Of a stretch of DNA of 39,321 nt, positions 1 to 7,406 are shown piece by piece; the stretch's first letter is position 1, and every line of letters begins with the position of its first letter. A model generated the notes under the pieces. That model saw only the letters and a program-made list of their open reading frames with translations. It ran no database searches and had not been told where the DNA came from. The position numbers were made by a program, and so were the translations under genes. The DNA is from Desulfomonile tiedjei (GTDB lineage Bacteria; Desulfobacterota; Desulfomonilia; Desulfomonilales; Desulfomonilaceae). The stretch is from NCBI GenBank assembly GCA_020722215.1, contig DYLG01000006.1:1-39321 (forward strand), in the 5' to 3' direction.

Positions 1-10
1 TGTCTCGCTG

Positions 11-37
11 TAGGGGCGGGTTTGAACCCCGCCCTTA
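11..37 (-). terminator. GC-rich hairpin downstream of the HEAT-repeat gene
   Basis: Ten-base arms at 11-20 and 28-37 (core GGGCGGG/CCCGCCC, one G:T pair) enclose a 7-base loop. It lies 10 bases past the stop codon of the minus-strand HEAT-repeat gene. There is no clear T-run, so intrinsic termination is uncertain. The core resembles the hairpin at 10959-10991, so it may be a dispersed palindromic element that also serves as a 3' end. Confidence 0.45.
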
Positions 38-46
38 TCTCGGCTG

Positions 47-1336
47 CTAGGAATTTTTCTTAGTGGGCTCAGGCCGCTTTCCGAGGATCTCCAAGGTCGC
101 GATGATCGACTCTCGGATTGATGCGTCCTTTTCCTTTTTCAATGCGCTCTCGAGAATAGGGATAACCATGTCGGGGCATTCCATGCCAAGCTGCTTGAGA
201 GCAGCGATTGTCACCCTTCTCACGCGCTCGTTGACGTCCGCTATGGTGCGACTCAGCGTCCGGATGGCGTCCTCTTTGGGAGGATTAAAGCGGCCGAGGG
301 TGTTGATGGCCAGGGTCCTGACGGTGAGATCGGGGTCATCCGCAAGACGGACAATCTGGGGCAGCGCGGCGGAAGCGTTGGATCCCATTCCTCTGAGATG
401 GCTTAGCGCAATCCTTCTGTTCTCGGCATCCCCATCCGCCAGCTCTCTTGACAACGGTTCAACGAAGAGATGCCCTCTGTTGCGATACCGATGCACGCTC
501 ATGAGCGCCTCGCGTCGGACAGCCCTGTCTCCGTCGGCAAGTGCCTGGATTATTACAGGTATGGCATGGTCACCCTTCAGGTCAATGGCCGAAACAGCGC
601 GAAGAACTTCGATTCGGCCCTTCGGGTCTGCTTTCGGGTATACCAAGGCAATCTTGGGCAGCGCGGGCTCAGCAGATTCGCGCATCCTTCGGAGGACCTT
701 CAGGACGTTCAGTGTTCCGGATCCCCGGCTGTTCTCCAAGATCGCTTCCAATTTCGGCAGGACCTTCTGCGGGTTCTTGAGGGACTCCGACCTCATCAAG
801 TCGGCTGCGAAGGCCGAAGTGTCCTCGTCGTTGCAAGCTATTGCCTCGAGAAGCAAGGAAGTCCCCGCCTCGTCCATCCTATCCGAGGAGCCGAGTACGA
901 GCTTGATGTTCAGCCGGACAATGGGGTCGTCATCACCGGCATGCTTCTCCAGCGCGGTGGAAGCTTCCGGTGATTTCCTGCCTAGTCTTCCCAGGGCGAG
1001 AACTGTGCTCCTGCGCACTTCGGCACGCCCGTCGGCGAGGGTGTGTATCAAGACCGGGATGATCTGCTGCTTATGTTTGTTGAAGCGCCCGAGAGACTTC
1101 ACAACTGCGTTGCGCACTTTCCAATCAGGGTCTTTGAGAGCTTTGATGAGAGGCTGCACGGCCTTCGCAGGTCGAGTTCAACCGCAACTGAGCTCATAGG
1201 CTGCGTTGGCTCTAACTGCCGGATCCTGGTCCTCCAGTTGCTTGATATAGGTTTCGCTGGATCCGGCCCGCACTCCTGCTGCACACAACAGGAGGCCAAT
1301 AACACATAAGCAAGCGGTTACAGCCAGTCTTCTCAT
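47..1336 (-). pseudogene. Exported HEAT-repeat protein interrupted by in-frame TGA (1178-1180)
   Basis: Reading from ATG 1336, the frame gives a signal peptide (MRRLAVTACL..., hydrophobic core, cleavage near AGS) and the first half of a HEAT repeat. It then meets TGA at 1178-1180, codon 53, and continues in the same frame through GTG 1157-1159 for 370 more residues of tandem HEAT repeats ending KKNS. HEAT-repeat proteins are alpha-solenoid scaffolds; the signal peptide puts this one in the periplasm or envelope. Start chosen because AGGAG lies just upstream and the ATG is 2 bases after the stop of the preceding gene. The pattern around the stop (AAYELSCG, TGA, TRPAKAVQPLI) keeps the usual repeat spacing, and TGA falls where these repeats usually have Gly. 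A GGA-to-TGA nonsense change or sequence error is the simplest reading; recoding as selenocysteine or restart at GTG 1159 are alternatives. Confidence 0.7.
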
Positions 1337-1338
1337 TG

Positions 1339-2127
1339 TTAACTCCTCTTCTTTTGCAGCACTTCCTTCTTTTTTCGCTCCAGGAATTCCTTGTCGAATT
1401 TCAGGAACGCCCTCTTGCCGAAAAGCGCAAATCGCAGCCATTCGGCGGCGAAATAAAGAAGGGCCACATCATCTTCCCGGATTTTCTCAAGGATGTCCTC
1501 ATCTATGTCGAATTTCTGAAGGAACGTGCTCTCGAAAACGAACTCCCTGAACCGATCCGGGTCATACAGGGCCATATAGATCATGTCCTGCATCCTGGGG
1601 TCTCTGATCGGCGCTTCCCAGACCTCTTCGGACTTCATGACGTCCTTGAGCTGGTGATCCATGTCGTCGTAAAAGACCAGTCCCTGGTCTAGTCTCCACG
1701 TTTCCACGGTCCATTCTCTGGAGTCCTTCAGGCCCAAACAGGTCTCGGAGTCCGTTATGAAGGTATATTCGATGCCGTTCTCCGTGTCGAGAGGATAAAG
1801 CCGGCAAGAATAAGGCCGTGCTTCGTAGATCTTACAGCCTTTCTCGGTCACGAAGGGGCATGTCTTGCCGTCTCCCTGCATATTCAATACGACCGCGGGC
1901 ACGCCCGTTGATTCCGCTGCAAGACGAGTGGTGTATCTTCCGAGAAACACTGTGGAAGATAGTCCTAGGGCCCTGCTCATTCTTCCCACATCCAAGGGGT
2001 TGAGAAAGATGGTCACGTCTCTGCAGCAAGAGTTGAAACACTCGATTCCAGGACCGCACCGGAAACGGAAGGTGTCATCCCATGTCATCAAGCCGTCTTC
2101 CGCGGCGGGTCGATCGTTCGCTCTCAT
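1339..2127 (-). CDS. YkgJ-family cysteine-cluster protein
   Basis: 262 residues. Two cysteine groups mark the YkgJ/UPF0153 family of putative zinc- or iron-chelating proteins: C24, C30, C34, C35 (pattern RCG...C...CCRD) and C90, C98, C108 (CPF...GCKIY...YSCRLYP). Biochemical function of the family is not settled. The C-terminal third is charged and helical, ending in a Lys-rich tail, with no membrane segment, so it is probably cytoplasmic. AAAGGAAA precedes ATG 2127. It is the middle gene of a minus-strand operon: 13 bases after the SEC-C/TPR gene, and its TAA is 2 bases before the ATG of the HEAT gene, so coupled translation is likely. Confidence 0.8.
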   Translation of the reverse strand: MRANDRPAAEDGLMTWDDTFRFRCGPGIECFNSCCRDVTIFLNPLDVGRMSRALGLSSTVFLGRYTTRLAAESTGVPAVVLNMQGDGKTCPFVTEKGCKIYEARPYSCRLYPLDTENGIEYTFITDSETCLGLKDSREWTVETWRLDQGLVFYDDMDHQLKDVMKSEEVWEAPIRDPRMQDMIYMALYDPDRFREFVFESTFLQKFDIDEDILEKIREDDVALLYFAAEWLRFALFGKRAFLKFDKEFLERKKKEVLQKKRS

Positions 2128-2140
2128 TCACCATTTCCTT

Positions 2141-3121
2141 TCATTCTGTTGGGGGCTGCTGTGGATAGGGCAACTGAGCGGAAACCCTGTCAAAATTCTC
2201 CCTGGCGAGCTTGTTATTAGGGTCAAGTTCCAAGGTCCTTTGCCAGCACTCCACGGCCTTCGCGCGATCGCCGAGCAGTTCCCAAGCAATGCCTCGCTGG
2301 TGATGCGCCCCGACGTAATCCGGTCTTGCGGCAACAGCCCGGTCGAAGCAGTGGAGCGCTCGTGAGAAGTCTCTCATCCTGATGAGATTGAGTTGCCCCA
2401 AGTTGTACCAGGCGGCAGCGAAATCCGGTTCCAGTTCGACCGTCTTCTCGTACTGGATGGCCGCCTCGTCCTCCCTATGCAATAATGTATAGACAACGCC
2501 CAAGTTGTAAAAGATCGCGGCATTTTTCGGATCAATGCCGGCGAGTTTTTCGAGTTTGCGGGCTGCCTCTGCGTAACGCTTCTCTTCAATGTCGGACAAA
2601 GCCCTGTGCATTTTTACTTGAAGGAGCAGCGGGTTGATGCTGCTCTTCCCGTCCCGCACCTCTTCCAAAGCGGCGATTACCGGGTCCAGGTGCGATTTCT
2701 GCTCCTGCGGAGCGTCCAATTCGCGACAGACCATGAACGCTGCTAGCGCCTGGTCGATTGTCCCGGCGCATGCCCTTGCCAGGCCGAGCTGGTGCATAAT
2801 GGAAAATTGCTGCGAGTCAGGACAGCCCGGCAAAGCTTTCTCGAAGTATTCCGCAGCGCTTGGGTAATCCTCGAGGGCATCATAGCACGCGGCCATTGCC
2901 CATAACACATTGAAGGGGTCGACGTCTGAATGCTCAATGGATTTGAAAAAACCGAGAGCTTCTTCCCACTTCCTTTCGGACATCTTCTTGAGACCGAGGA
3001 CCCACTGCTCCTGTTCCTTGGAGGGTTGGGATCGGGCGGCGACGGATTTTGCAAGACAGCATTTCTTGTATTTCTTGCCGCTTCCGCAGGGGCAGGGGTC
3101 GTTTCTGTCAGGTTCGAGCAT
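2141..3121 (-). CDS. SEC-C motif / TPR protein
   Basis: 326 residues. The N-terminus carries a textbook SEC-C zinc-binding motif: C10, C12 and C21-C22 in the context NDPCPCGSGKKYKKCC, as in the SecA C-terminus. The rest is tetratricopeptide repeats, clearest near the C-terminus (NLGVVYTLLHREDEAAIQYEK, AWYNLGQLNLI, HHQRGIAWELLGDRAKAVECW), ending in a Pro-rich tail. TPR arrays bind peptides and the SEC-C motif often accompanies protein-interaction modules; the partner is unknown. I moved the start to ATG 3121 because it has AGGAG at good spacing and places SEC-C at the N-terminus as usual; a longer open frame to 3172 lacks such support. First gene of the operon with YkgJ and HEAT genes. Confidence 0.8.
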   Translation of the reverse strand: MLEPDRNDPCPCGSGKKYKKCCLAKSVAARSQPSKEQEQWVLGLKKMSERKWEEALGFFKSIEHSDVDPFNVLWAMAACYDALEDYPSAAEYFEKALPGCPDSQQFSIMHQLGLARACAGTIDQALAAFMVCRELDAPQEQKSHLDPVIAALEEVRDGKSSINPLLLQVKMHRALSDIEEKRYAEAARKLEKLAGIDPKNAAIFYNLGVVYTLLHREDEAAIQYEKTVELEPDFAAAWYNLGQLNLIRMRDFSRALHCFDRAVAARPDYVGAHHQRGIAWELLGDRAKAVECWQRTLELDPNNKLARENFDRVSAQLPYPQQPPTE

Positions 3122-3159
3122 AAGGGGGCTCCTGTTGATTGCGTTGATCTGAGGTCCGC

Positions 3160-3188
3160 AGTGTACTCTCAAGGCTGGTGATGCGCAA
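3160..3188 (-). promoter_or_regulatory. Possible sigma70 promoter for the SEC-C/TPR operon
   Basis: On the minus strand, TTGCGC (3183-3188) and TACACT (3160-3165) are separated by 17 bases, about 40 bases upstream of ATG 3121. Matches are only 3/6 and 4/6, so this is tentative. Confidence 0.3.
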
Positions 3189-3275
3189 TCATTTTCATCA
3201 GGAATCCGTGGCCGGCGGTGTTTGGGTAGGGGGCGCGGTCGGGCCGAAATTCCGGGAAATAGGGGAAAAAAGGTC

Positions 3276-3304
3276 TTGACAGAGCGCCGCGCTTTTGATT
3301 TAAT
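3276..3304 (+). promoter_or_regulatory. Near-consensus sigma70 promoter for apr/qmo
   Basis: TTGACA at 3276-3281 (6/6) and TTTAAT at 3299-3304 (5/6) with an exact 17-base spacer. It is the best promoter in the window and faces aprB. Start of transcription would be near 3311, giving a leader of roughly 355 nt before the aprB ATG. A strong constitutive promoter fits the abundance of APS reductase in sulfate reducers. Confidence 0.75.
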
Positions 3305-3310
3305 AAGGCC

Positions 3311-3667
3311 TTCTTACATACGGAAATCGGGTCCAATTGGGACAGGGCTCGGGAATTCCGGTTGCTACCTAAACTGAACAAACAGAGATGTGACGCCAGG
3401 TGGTCAGGCAGATAGTCCAGCCGAATGCCGGATGGTTCCCGTCGAAGCGGTGACGTGTGATGCTGGTGTGTGAAAGGGCCGTTCTCGACCGAGGTGGTTC
3501 CCTTTTTTCCCGGCACGACTCCTGACGAGCAAGCTTCCTGGCAGGGTATCTGCCGGTCAGAATCCATCGAAAGGAGGAGTTCTGAGCTTTATCTGACAAA
3601 GCACTCAACCGAGAAGTAGAGTTGGGCTACTCTGAATTAAGGCTCAAGCCAACTAGGAGGTTCATTC
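3311..3667 (+). promoter_or_regulatory. Long aprB 5' leader with nested hairpin
   Basis: No convincing gene lies here. The inferred leader contains a nested structure: outer CTGAC (3522-3526) with GTCAG (3556-3560), inner CTGGCAG (3538-3544) with CTGCCGG (3550-3556), the arms sharing one base. A second small hairpin, AGTAG/CTACT, lies near 3615-3632. Neither is followed by a T-run. AGGAGG at 3655-3660 is the aprB ribosome binding site. I do not recognise a known riboswitch class. Confidence 0.4.
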
Positions 3668-4111
3668 ATGCCGAGTTACGTAATCCTGGAGAAGTGCGAT
3701 GGATGCAAGGGGCAGGATAAGACTGCTTGCATGTACATCTGCCCGAACGACCTTATGGTCCTTAACACCGAGACTATGAAGGCGTACAACCGGGCGCCGG
3801 AAATGTGCTGGGAATGCTACAACTGCGTGAAGATTTGCCCCCAGCAGGCGATCGACGTCCGCGGCTATGCCGATTTCGTTCCCATGGGCGCTTCCTGCGT
3901 GCCGCTGCGCGGTTCCGAAGACATCATGTGGACAGTGAAGTTCAGAAACGGAATGCTCAAAAGGTTCAAGTTCCCCATCCGGACCACCCCGGAAGGACAG
4001 GCAAAGCCCGATGGCGGTTATGGTGAGGTCACCACGGATCTCGCAAGCCAGTGCCTGTACAATGAGCCGGCCGCACTGAAGCTCGATGCACTGCCCACGC
4101 TCAAGAAGTAA
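3668..4111 (+). CDS. aprB: Adenylylsulfate (APS) reductase, beta subunit
   Basis: 147 residues. The ferredoxin-like subunit of dissimilatory APS reductase, which carries electrons through two [4Fe-4S] clusters to the FAD of AprA. Cluster cysteines are visible as C10, C13, C21, C25 and C47, C50, C53, C57. The Trp in CWEC is residue 48, matching the Trp-B48 described as an electron-transfer residue between cluster and FAD in the Archaeoglobus enzyme. The C-terminal tail (from about residue 75) is the extension that wraps AprA in known structures. AGGAGG sits 7 bases before ATG. Heads the cluster; aprA follows after 21 bases. Cytoplasmic, acting with AprA in dissimilatory sulfate reduction. Confidence 0.97.
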   Translation: MPSYVILEKCDGCKGQDKTACMYICPNDLMVLNTETMKAYNRAPEMCWECYNCVKICPQQAIDVRGYADFVPMGASCVPLRGSEDIMWTVKFRNGMLKRFKFPIRTTPEGQAKPDGGYGEVTTDLASQCLYNEPAALKLDALPTLKK

Positions 4112-4132
4112 ACGCTAGGAGGTAAGTGAGTT

Positions 4133-6010
4133 ATGGCAGATTTCGAAACCGTAGAAGTTACCACTGACATATTGATCTGTGGCGGCGGCATGGCTGCATG
4201 CGGCGCTGCTGTGGAAGCATCCTATTGGGCCAACAAGAACGGCCTGAAGGTTACCCTCGTTGACAAGGCGGCCATGGACCGTTCCGGAGCGGCGGCCATG
4301 GGTCTTTCGGCCATCAACGAGTACGTGGACATCAACAGCGGGGACAACACCTGCGAAGACTATGTCCGCTATGTCCGCAACGACCTTATGGGCATCACCC
4401 GTGAAGACCTGGTCTATGACATCGCCCGTCACGTCGATTCCACCGTGCACCTGTTCGAGAAGTGGGGGCTCCCCATCTGGACCGACGAAAACGGCAAGTA
4501 CGTTCATGAAGGCCGCTGGCAGCTCATGATCAACGGCGAGTCCTACAAAGTGGTCGTGGCCGAGGCCGCCAAGAACGCTCTCACCCAGCAGGGCGGCCAG
4601 TACTTCGAGCGCGTTTTCATCACCCAACCACTGCTGGACGGCGATCGCATTGCCGGCGCGGTGGGATTCAGCACCCGTGAAAACAAATTCTACGTGTTCA
4701 AGGCCAAGGCAGTCTTGGTTGCCATGGGCGGCGCAGTTCATGTGTTCAAGCCCAGGAGCACCGGTGAGGGCCTCGGCCGTGCATGGTATCCGCCCTGGAA
4801 CTCCGGTTCAAGCCTGTACTTCACCCTGATGGCCGGCGCAGAGCAGACCTGTCAGGAAGTCCGGTTCATCCCCGTCCGCTTCAAAGATGGCTATGGTCCC
4901 GTGGGCGCATGGTTCCTCCTGTTTAAGTCCCGTGCGACCAACGCGTTCGGCGGCGAGTACATGGTCGAGCGGAAGGACGAGCTGGCGAAGTGGGGTTCCT
5001 ACGGCGCAGTGAAGCCCCTCCCCGCCAACCTGCGCAACTGGCTGGGCATGCTTGATGAGTTCGACGGCCTGGGCCCGATCTACATGAGAACTGAAGAGGC
5101 CATTGCGAAGATCGCCGAAACCTACAAGGACGATCCCAAGGCCTACAAGAAGAAGATGAAGGAACTCGAGGCAGAGGCATGGGAAGACTTCCTCGACATG
5201 ACCATTTCTCAGGCCATTCTCTGGGCCGGAACCAATGTTCAGCCCGAAGTGAAGCCTTCCGAAATCGCGGCGGCGGAGCCGTACTTCATCGGTTCCCACT
5301 CCGGCGCTTCCGGCGCCTGGGTCAGCGGTCCCAAGGACTTGGCTCCGCCGGACTATTTCTGGGGCTACGAGTACATGTCCACCGTCAAGGGCCTGTTCTG
5401 CGCAGGCGACGCCTCCGGTGCTTCCAGTCACAAATTCACTTCCGGCTCCCATGCCGAGGGTCGTGCGGCAGGCAAGTCCATAGTCCGCTTCGTGCTGGCC
5501 AACAACACCCAGCCCAATGTTGACGCCGGCAAGGTCGCCGAACTGAAGGCGAAGATTCTCAAGCCTATCGACATCTTTGCGGAATTCGGCGCAAAATCCA
5601 GCGATCCGGACATCAACCCCGAATTCATGAAGCCCAAAATGTTCATGTTCCGGTTGCAGAAAATCATGGACGAGTACGCGGGCGGCGTGACCTCATGCTT
5701 CAAGACCAGCAAGCCGAAGCTGGAAAGGGCTCTGGAACTCATCGGCTGGCTGAAGGAAGACTCGGAGAAGCTGGCTGCCGAGGACCTGCACGAGCTTATG
5801 CGCTGCCATGAGAACATCCAGAGGATGTATCAGGCGGAAGCTCACGTCAGGAGCATCCTCTTCCGGGAGGAGACCCGTTGGCCGGGCTATTACTTCCGCA
5901 GCGACTACCCCAATCTGGATGAAGCCAACTGGAAGTGCTTTGTGAACTGCACGTACAAAGACGGCAAGTGGGAACTGAAAAAGGTCCCCATCATCTCAAT
6001 AGTCGGTTAA
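4133..6010 (+). CDS. aprA: Adenylylsulfate (APS) reductase, alpha subunit
   Basis: 625 residues, within the normal AprA range. The FAD-containing catalytic subunit reduces APS to sulfite and AMP. The dinucleotide-binding motif CGGGMAACGAA starts at residue 16; the FAD domain belongs to the succinate dehydrogenase/fumarate reductase flavoprotein superfamily. R249 in RFKDGYGP and H389 in GSHSG occupy the contexts of the active-site Arg and His known from Archaeoglobus AprA (equivalence by motif, not alignment). The FAD-domain end motif FCAGDASG...HKFTSGSHAEGR is intact. AGGAGG precedes ATG 4133. Same operon as aprB, 21 bases downstream; qmoA follows after 126 bases containing a strong hairpin. 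No sat (ATP sulfurylase) gene lies in this window. Confidence 0.97.
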   Translation: MADFETVEVTTDILICGGGMAACGAAVEASYWANKNGLKVTLVDKAAMDRSGAAAMGLSAINEYVDINSGDNTCEDYVRYVRNDLMGITREDLVYDIARHVDSTVHLFEKWGLPIWTDENGKYVHEGRWQLMINGESYKVVVAEAAKNALTQQGGQYFERVFITQPLLDGDRIAGAVGFSTRENKFYVFKAKAVLVAMGGAVHVFKPRSTGEGLGRAWYPPWNSGSSLYFTLMAGAEQTCQEVRFIPVRFKDGYGPVGAWFLLFKSRATNAFGGEYMVERKDELAKWGSYGAVKPLPANLRNWLGMLDEFDGLGPIYMRTEEAIAKIAETYKDDPKAYKKKMKELEAEAWEDFLDMTISQAILWAGTNVQPEVKPSEIAAAEPYFIGSHSGASGAWVSGPKDLAPPDYFWGYEYMSTVKGLFCAGDASGASSHKFTSGSHAEGRAAGKSIVRFVLANNTQPNVDAGKVAELKAKILKPIDIFAEFGAKSSDPDINPEFMKPKMFMFRLQKIMDEYAGGVTSCFKTSKPKLERALELIGWLKEDSEKLAAEDLHELMRCHENIQRMYQAEAHVRSILFREETRWPGYYFRSDYPNLDEANWKCFVNCTYKDGKWELKKVPIISIVG

Positions 6011-6033
6011 ACGTCAACCGTTGATTCAATCAG

Positions 6034-6066
6034 CTCCGGGCGCTCTATAAGGGTGCCCGGAGTTTG
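6034..6066 (+). terminator. Hairpin between aprA and qmoA
   Basis: A 10-bp stem, CTCCGGGCGC (6034-6043) with GTGCCCGGAG (6053-6062), one G:T pair, 9-base loop, followed by TTTGT. The T-run is short, so partial termination or 3'-end stabilisation of an aprBA transcript is more likely than a full stop, which would leave qmoABC without an obvious promoter. Confidence 0.6.
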
Positions 6067-6136
6067 TACATTTCACAGGGACAATAGAGGACAACGGCTG
6101 CCCTGAGCGCGGCGTCCTCGTTTCGCGGGAGGAAGC

Positions 6137-7402
6137 ATGGCCGGCAACAAGACGGTACTGGTGGTAGGTGGCGGTATCAGTGGAATCACGGCCGCGGTGG
6201 AGGCCGCGGAGGCAGGATGCAATGTCGTGCTGGTGGAGAGGGAAGCCTATCTGGGAGGCCGAGTTGCCCGTCTCTACAAGTATTTTCCGAAGCTGTGTCC
6301 TCCCACGTGCGGCCTCGAGATCAATTTCAGAAGAATTCGCAGCAACCCCAACATCAAGGTTTACACCCTCGCGGAAGTGCAGAGCATTACCGGCTCTCCG
6401 GGCAACTTCAAGGCCGTTGTCAAGGTCAACCCAAGATACGTGGAAGACCGCACCGCAGTCACAAACGACGTTCAGGACTGCCCGGTCGAGATATCCAATG
6501 ACTTCAATTACGGCATGAACAAGATCAAGGCCGTACGCCTTCCGTACGAGATGGCGTACCCCATGAACCTGGTCGCGGACAGGGAAGCGCTGAAGAAGGC
6601 TGAGGGAAAGGTCGAATACAAGGCGTTCATCGAGTCCTGCGAGAAGAAGGGTATCAGCTTGGATCTAGATGCCAAGCCGGAGACGTTCGAGGTTCAGGCA
6701 GCATCAATCATTTGGGCCACCGGCTGGAAACCCTACGACGCCGCAAAGCTTGACAGGCTCGGCTTCGGAAAGTGTGCCAACGTGATAACCAATGTGATGA
6801 TGGAGCGCCTGGCTGCACCCAACGGCCCCACAGCAGGAGAGATACTGCGCCCGTCGGACGGCAAGAAGGTGAACAATTTGGCTTTTGTGCAGTGCGCAGG
6901 ATCCCGGGACCGCAACCACCTGCCGTACTGCTCATCCATTTGCTGTCTGGCTTCTCTGAAGCAGGCGACATATCTGAGAGAATACAATCCGGATGCGCAA
7001 GCTCAGATTTTCTATATAGACCTGAGAGCTTACGGACGTTTCGAGGTCTTCTTCAACAAGGTGAGAGAAGACATGAAAATCATCCTCACTAAGGGCAAGA
7101 TAGTCAATATCACTGAAGATCCAACCACCAAAGACGTGATACTGGAAGGGGAGGACATCCGCACTGGACAGAAGATTCGTCGGACCTTCGACATGGCGGT
7201 CCTGGCAACGGGCATGCAGCCCAATACGAGTCTGGAAAAAGTCCCCGCATCCGGAGTCACATACGATGAGTTCGGCTTTTTGGTGTCCGGCGAGGGGATA
7301 CATGGTACGGGCGTGGCAAGGACCCCCATGGACGTGGCAACCTGCATGCAGGATGCGACCGGGGCCGCTTTGAAAGCACTTCAGGACGTGGTTGGGAGGT
7401 AG
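6137..7402 (+). CDS. qmoA: Quinone-interacting membrane-bound oxidoreductase subunit QmoA
   Basis: 421 residues. HdrA-like flavoprotein of QmoABC, the complex that links the quinone pool to APS reductase. The FAD motif GGGISGITAAVEAAEAG is at the N-terminus, followed by the HdrA/Qmo signature FPKLCPPTCGLEINFRRI. A later cysteine group, QCAGSRDRNHLPYCSSICC, matches the conserved HdrA-type flavoprotein core. The C-terminus (GTGVARTPMDVATCMQDATGAA) closes the FAD domain. No membrane segment; cytoplasmic face. GGGAGG precedes ATG 6137. QmoB starts 4 bases after the stop, so coupled translation is likely. Confidence 0.95.
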   Translation: MAGNKTVLVVGGGISGITAAVEAAEAGCNVVLVEREAYLGGRVARLYKYFPKLCPPTCGLEINFRRIRSNPNIKVYTLAEVQSITGSPGNFKAVVKVNPRYVEDRTAVTNDVQDCPVEISNDFNYGMNKIKAVRLPYEMAYPMNLVADREALKKAEGKVEYKAFIESCEKKGISLDLDAKPETFEVQAASIIWATGWKPYDAAKLDRLGFGKCANVITNVMMERLAAPNGPTAGEILRPSDGKKVNNLAFVQCAGSRDRNHLPYCSSICCLASLKQATYLREYNPDAQAQIFYIDLRAYGRFEVFFNKVREDMKIILTKGKIVNITEDPTTKDVILEGEDIRTGQKIRRTFDMAVLATGMQPNTSLEKVPASGVTYDEFGFLVSGEGIHGTGVARTPMDVATCMQDATGAALKALQDVVGR

Positions 7403-7406
7403 GCCA

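Noticed and set aside
1178-1180. Selenocysteine as the preferred reading of the in-frame TGA
   Set aside because: The downstream hairpin is short and the position is usually Gly in HEAT repeats; mutation or sequence error is simpler. Kept as a testable alternative.
63-1199. Long plus-strand open frame opposite the HEAT gene
   Set aside because: It mirrors HEAT codons on the other strand, has no ribosome site and shows no domain; the minus-strand HEAT repeats explain it.
3169-3567. Minus-strand frame of 132 codons in the apr leader
   Set aside because: Runs across the promoter, low-complexity translation with no domain and no ribosome site; leader RNA explains the region better.
4115-4741. 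Open frame antisense to aprA
   Set aside because: Shadow of the strongly conserved aprA coding strand.
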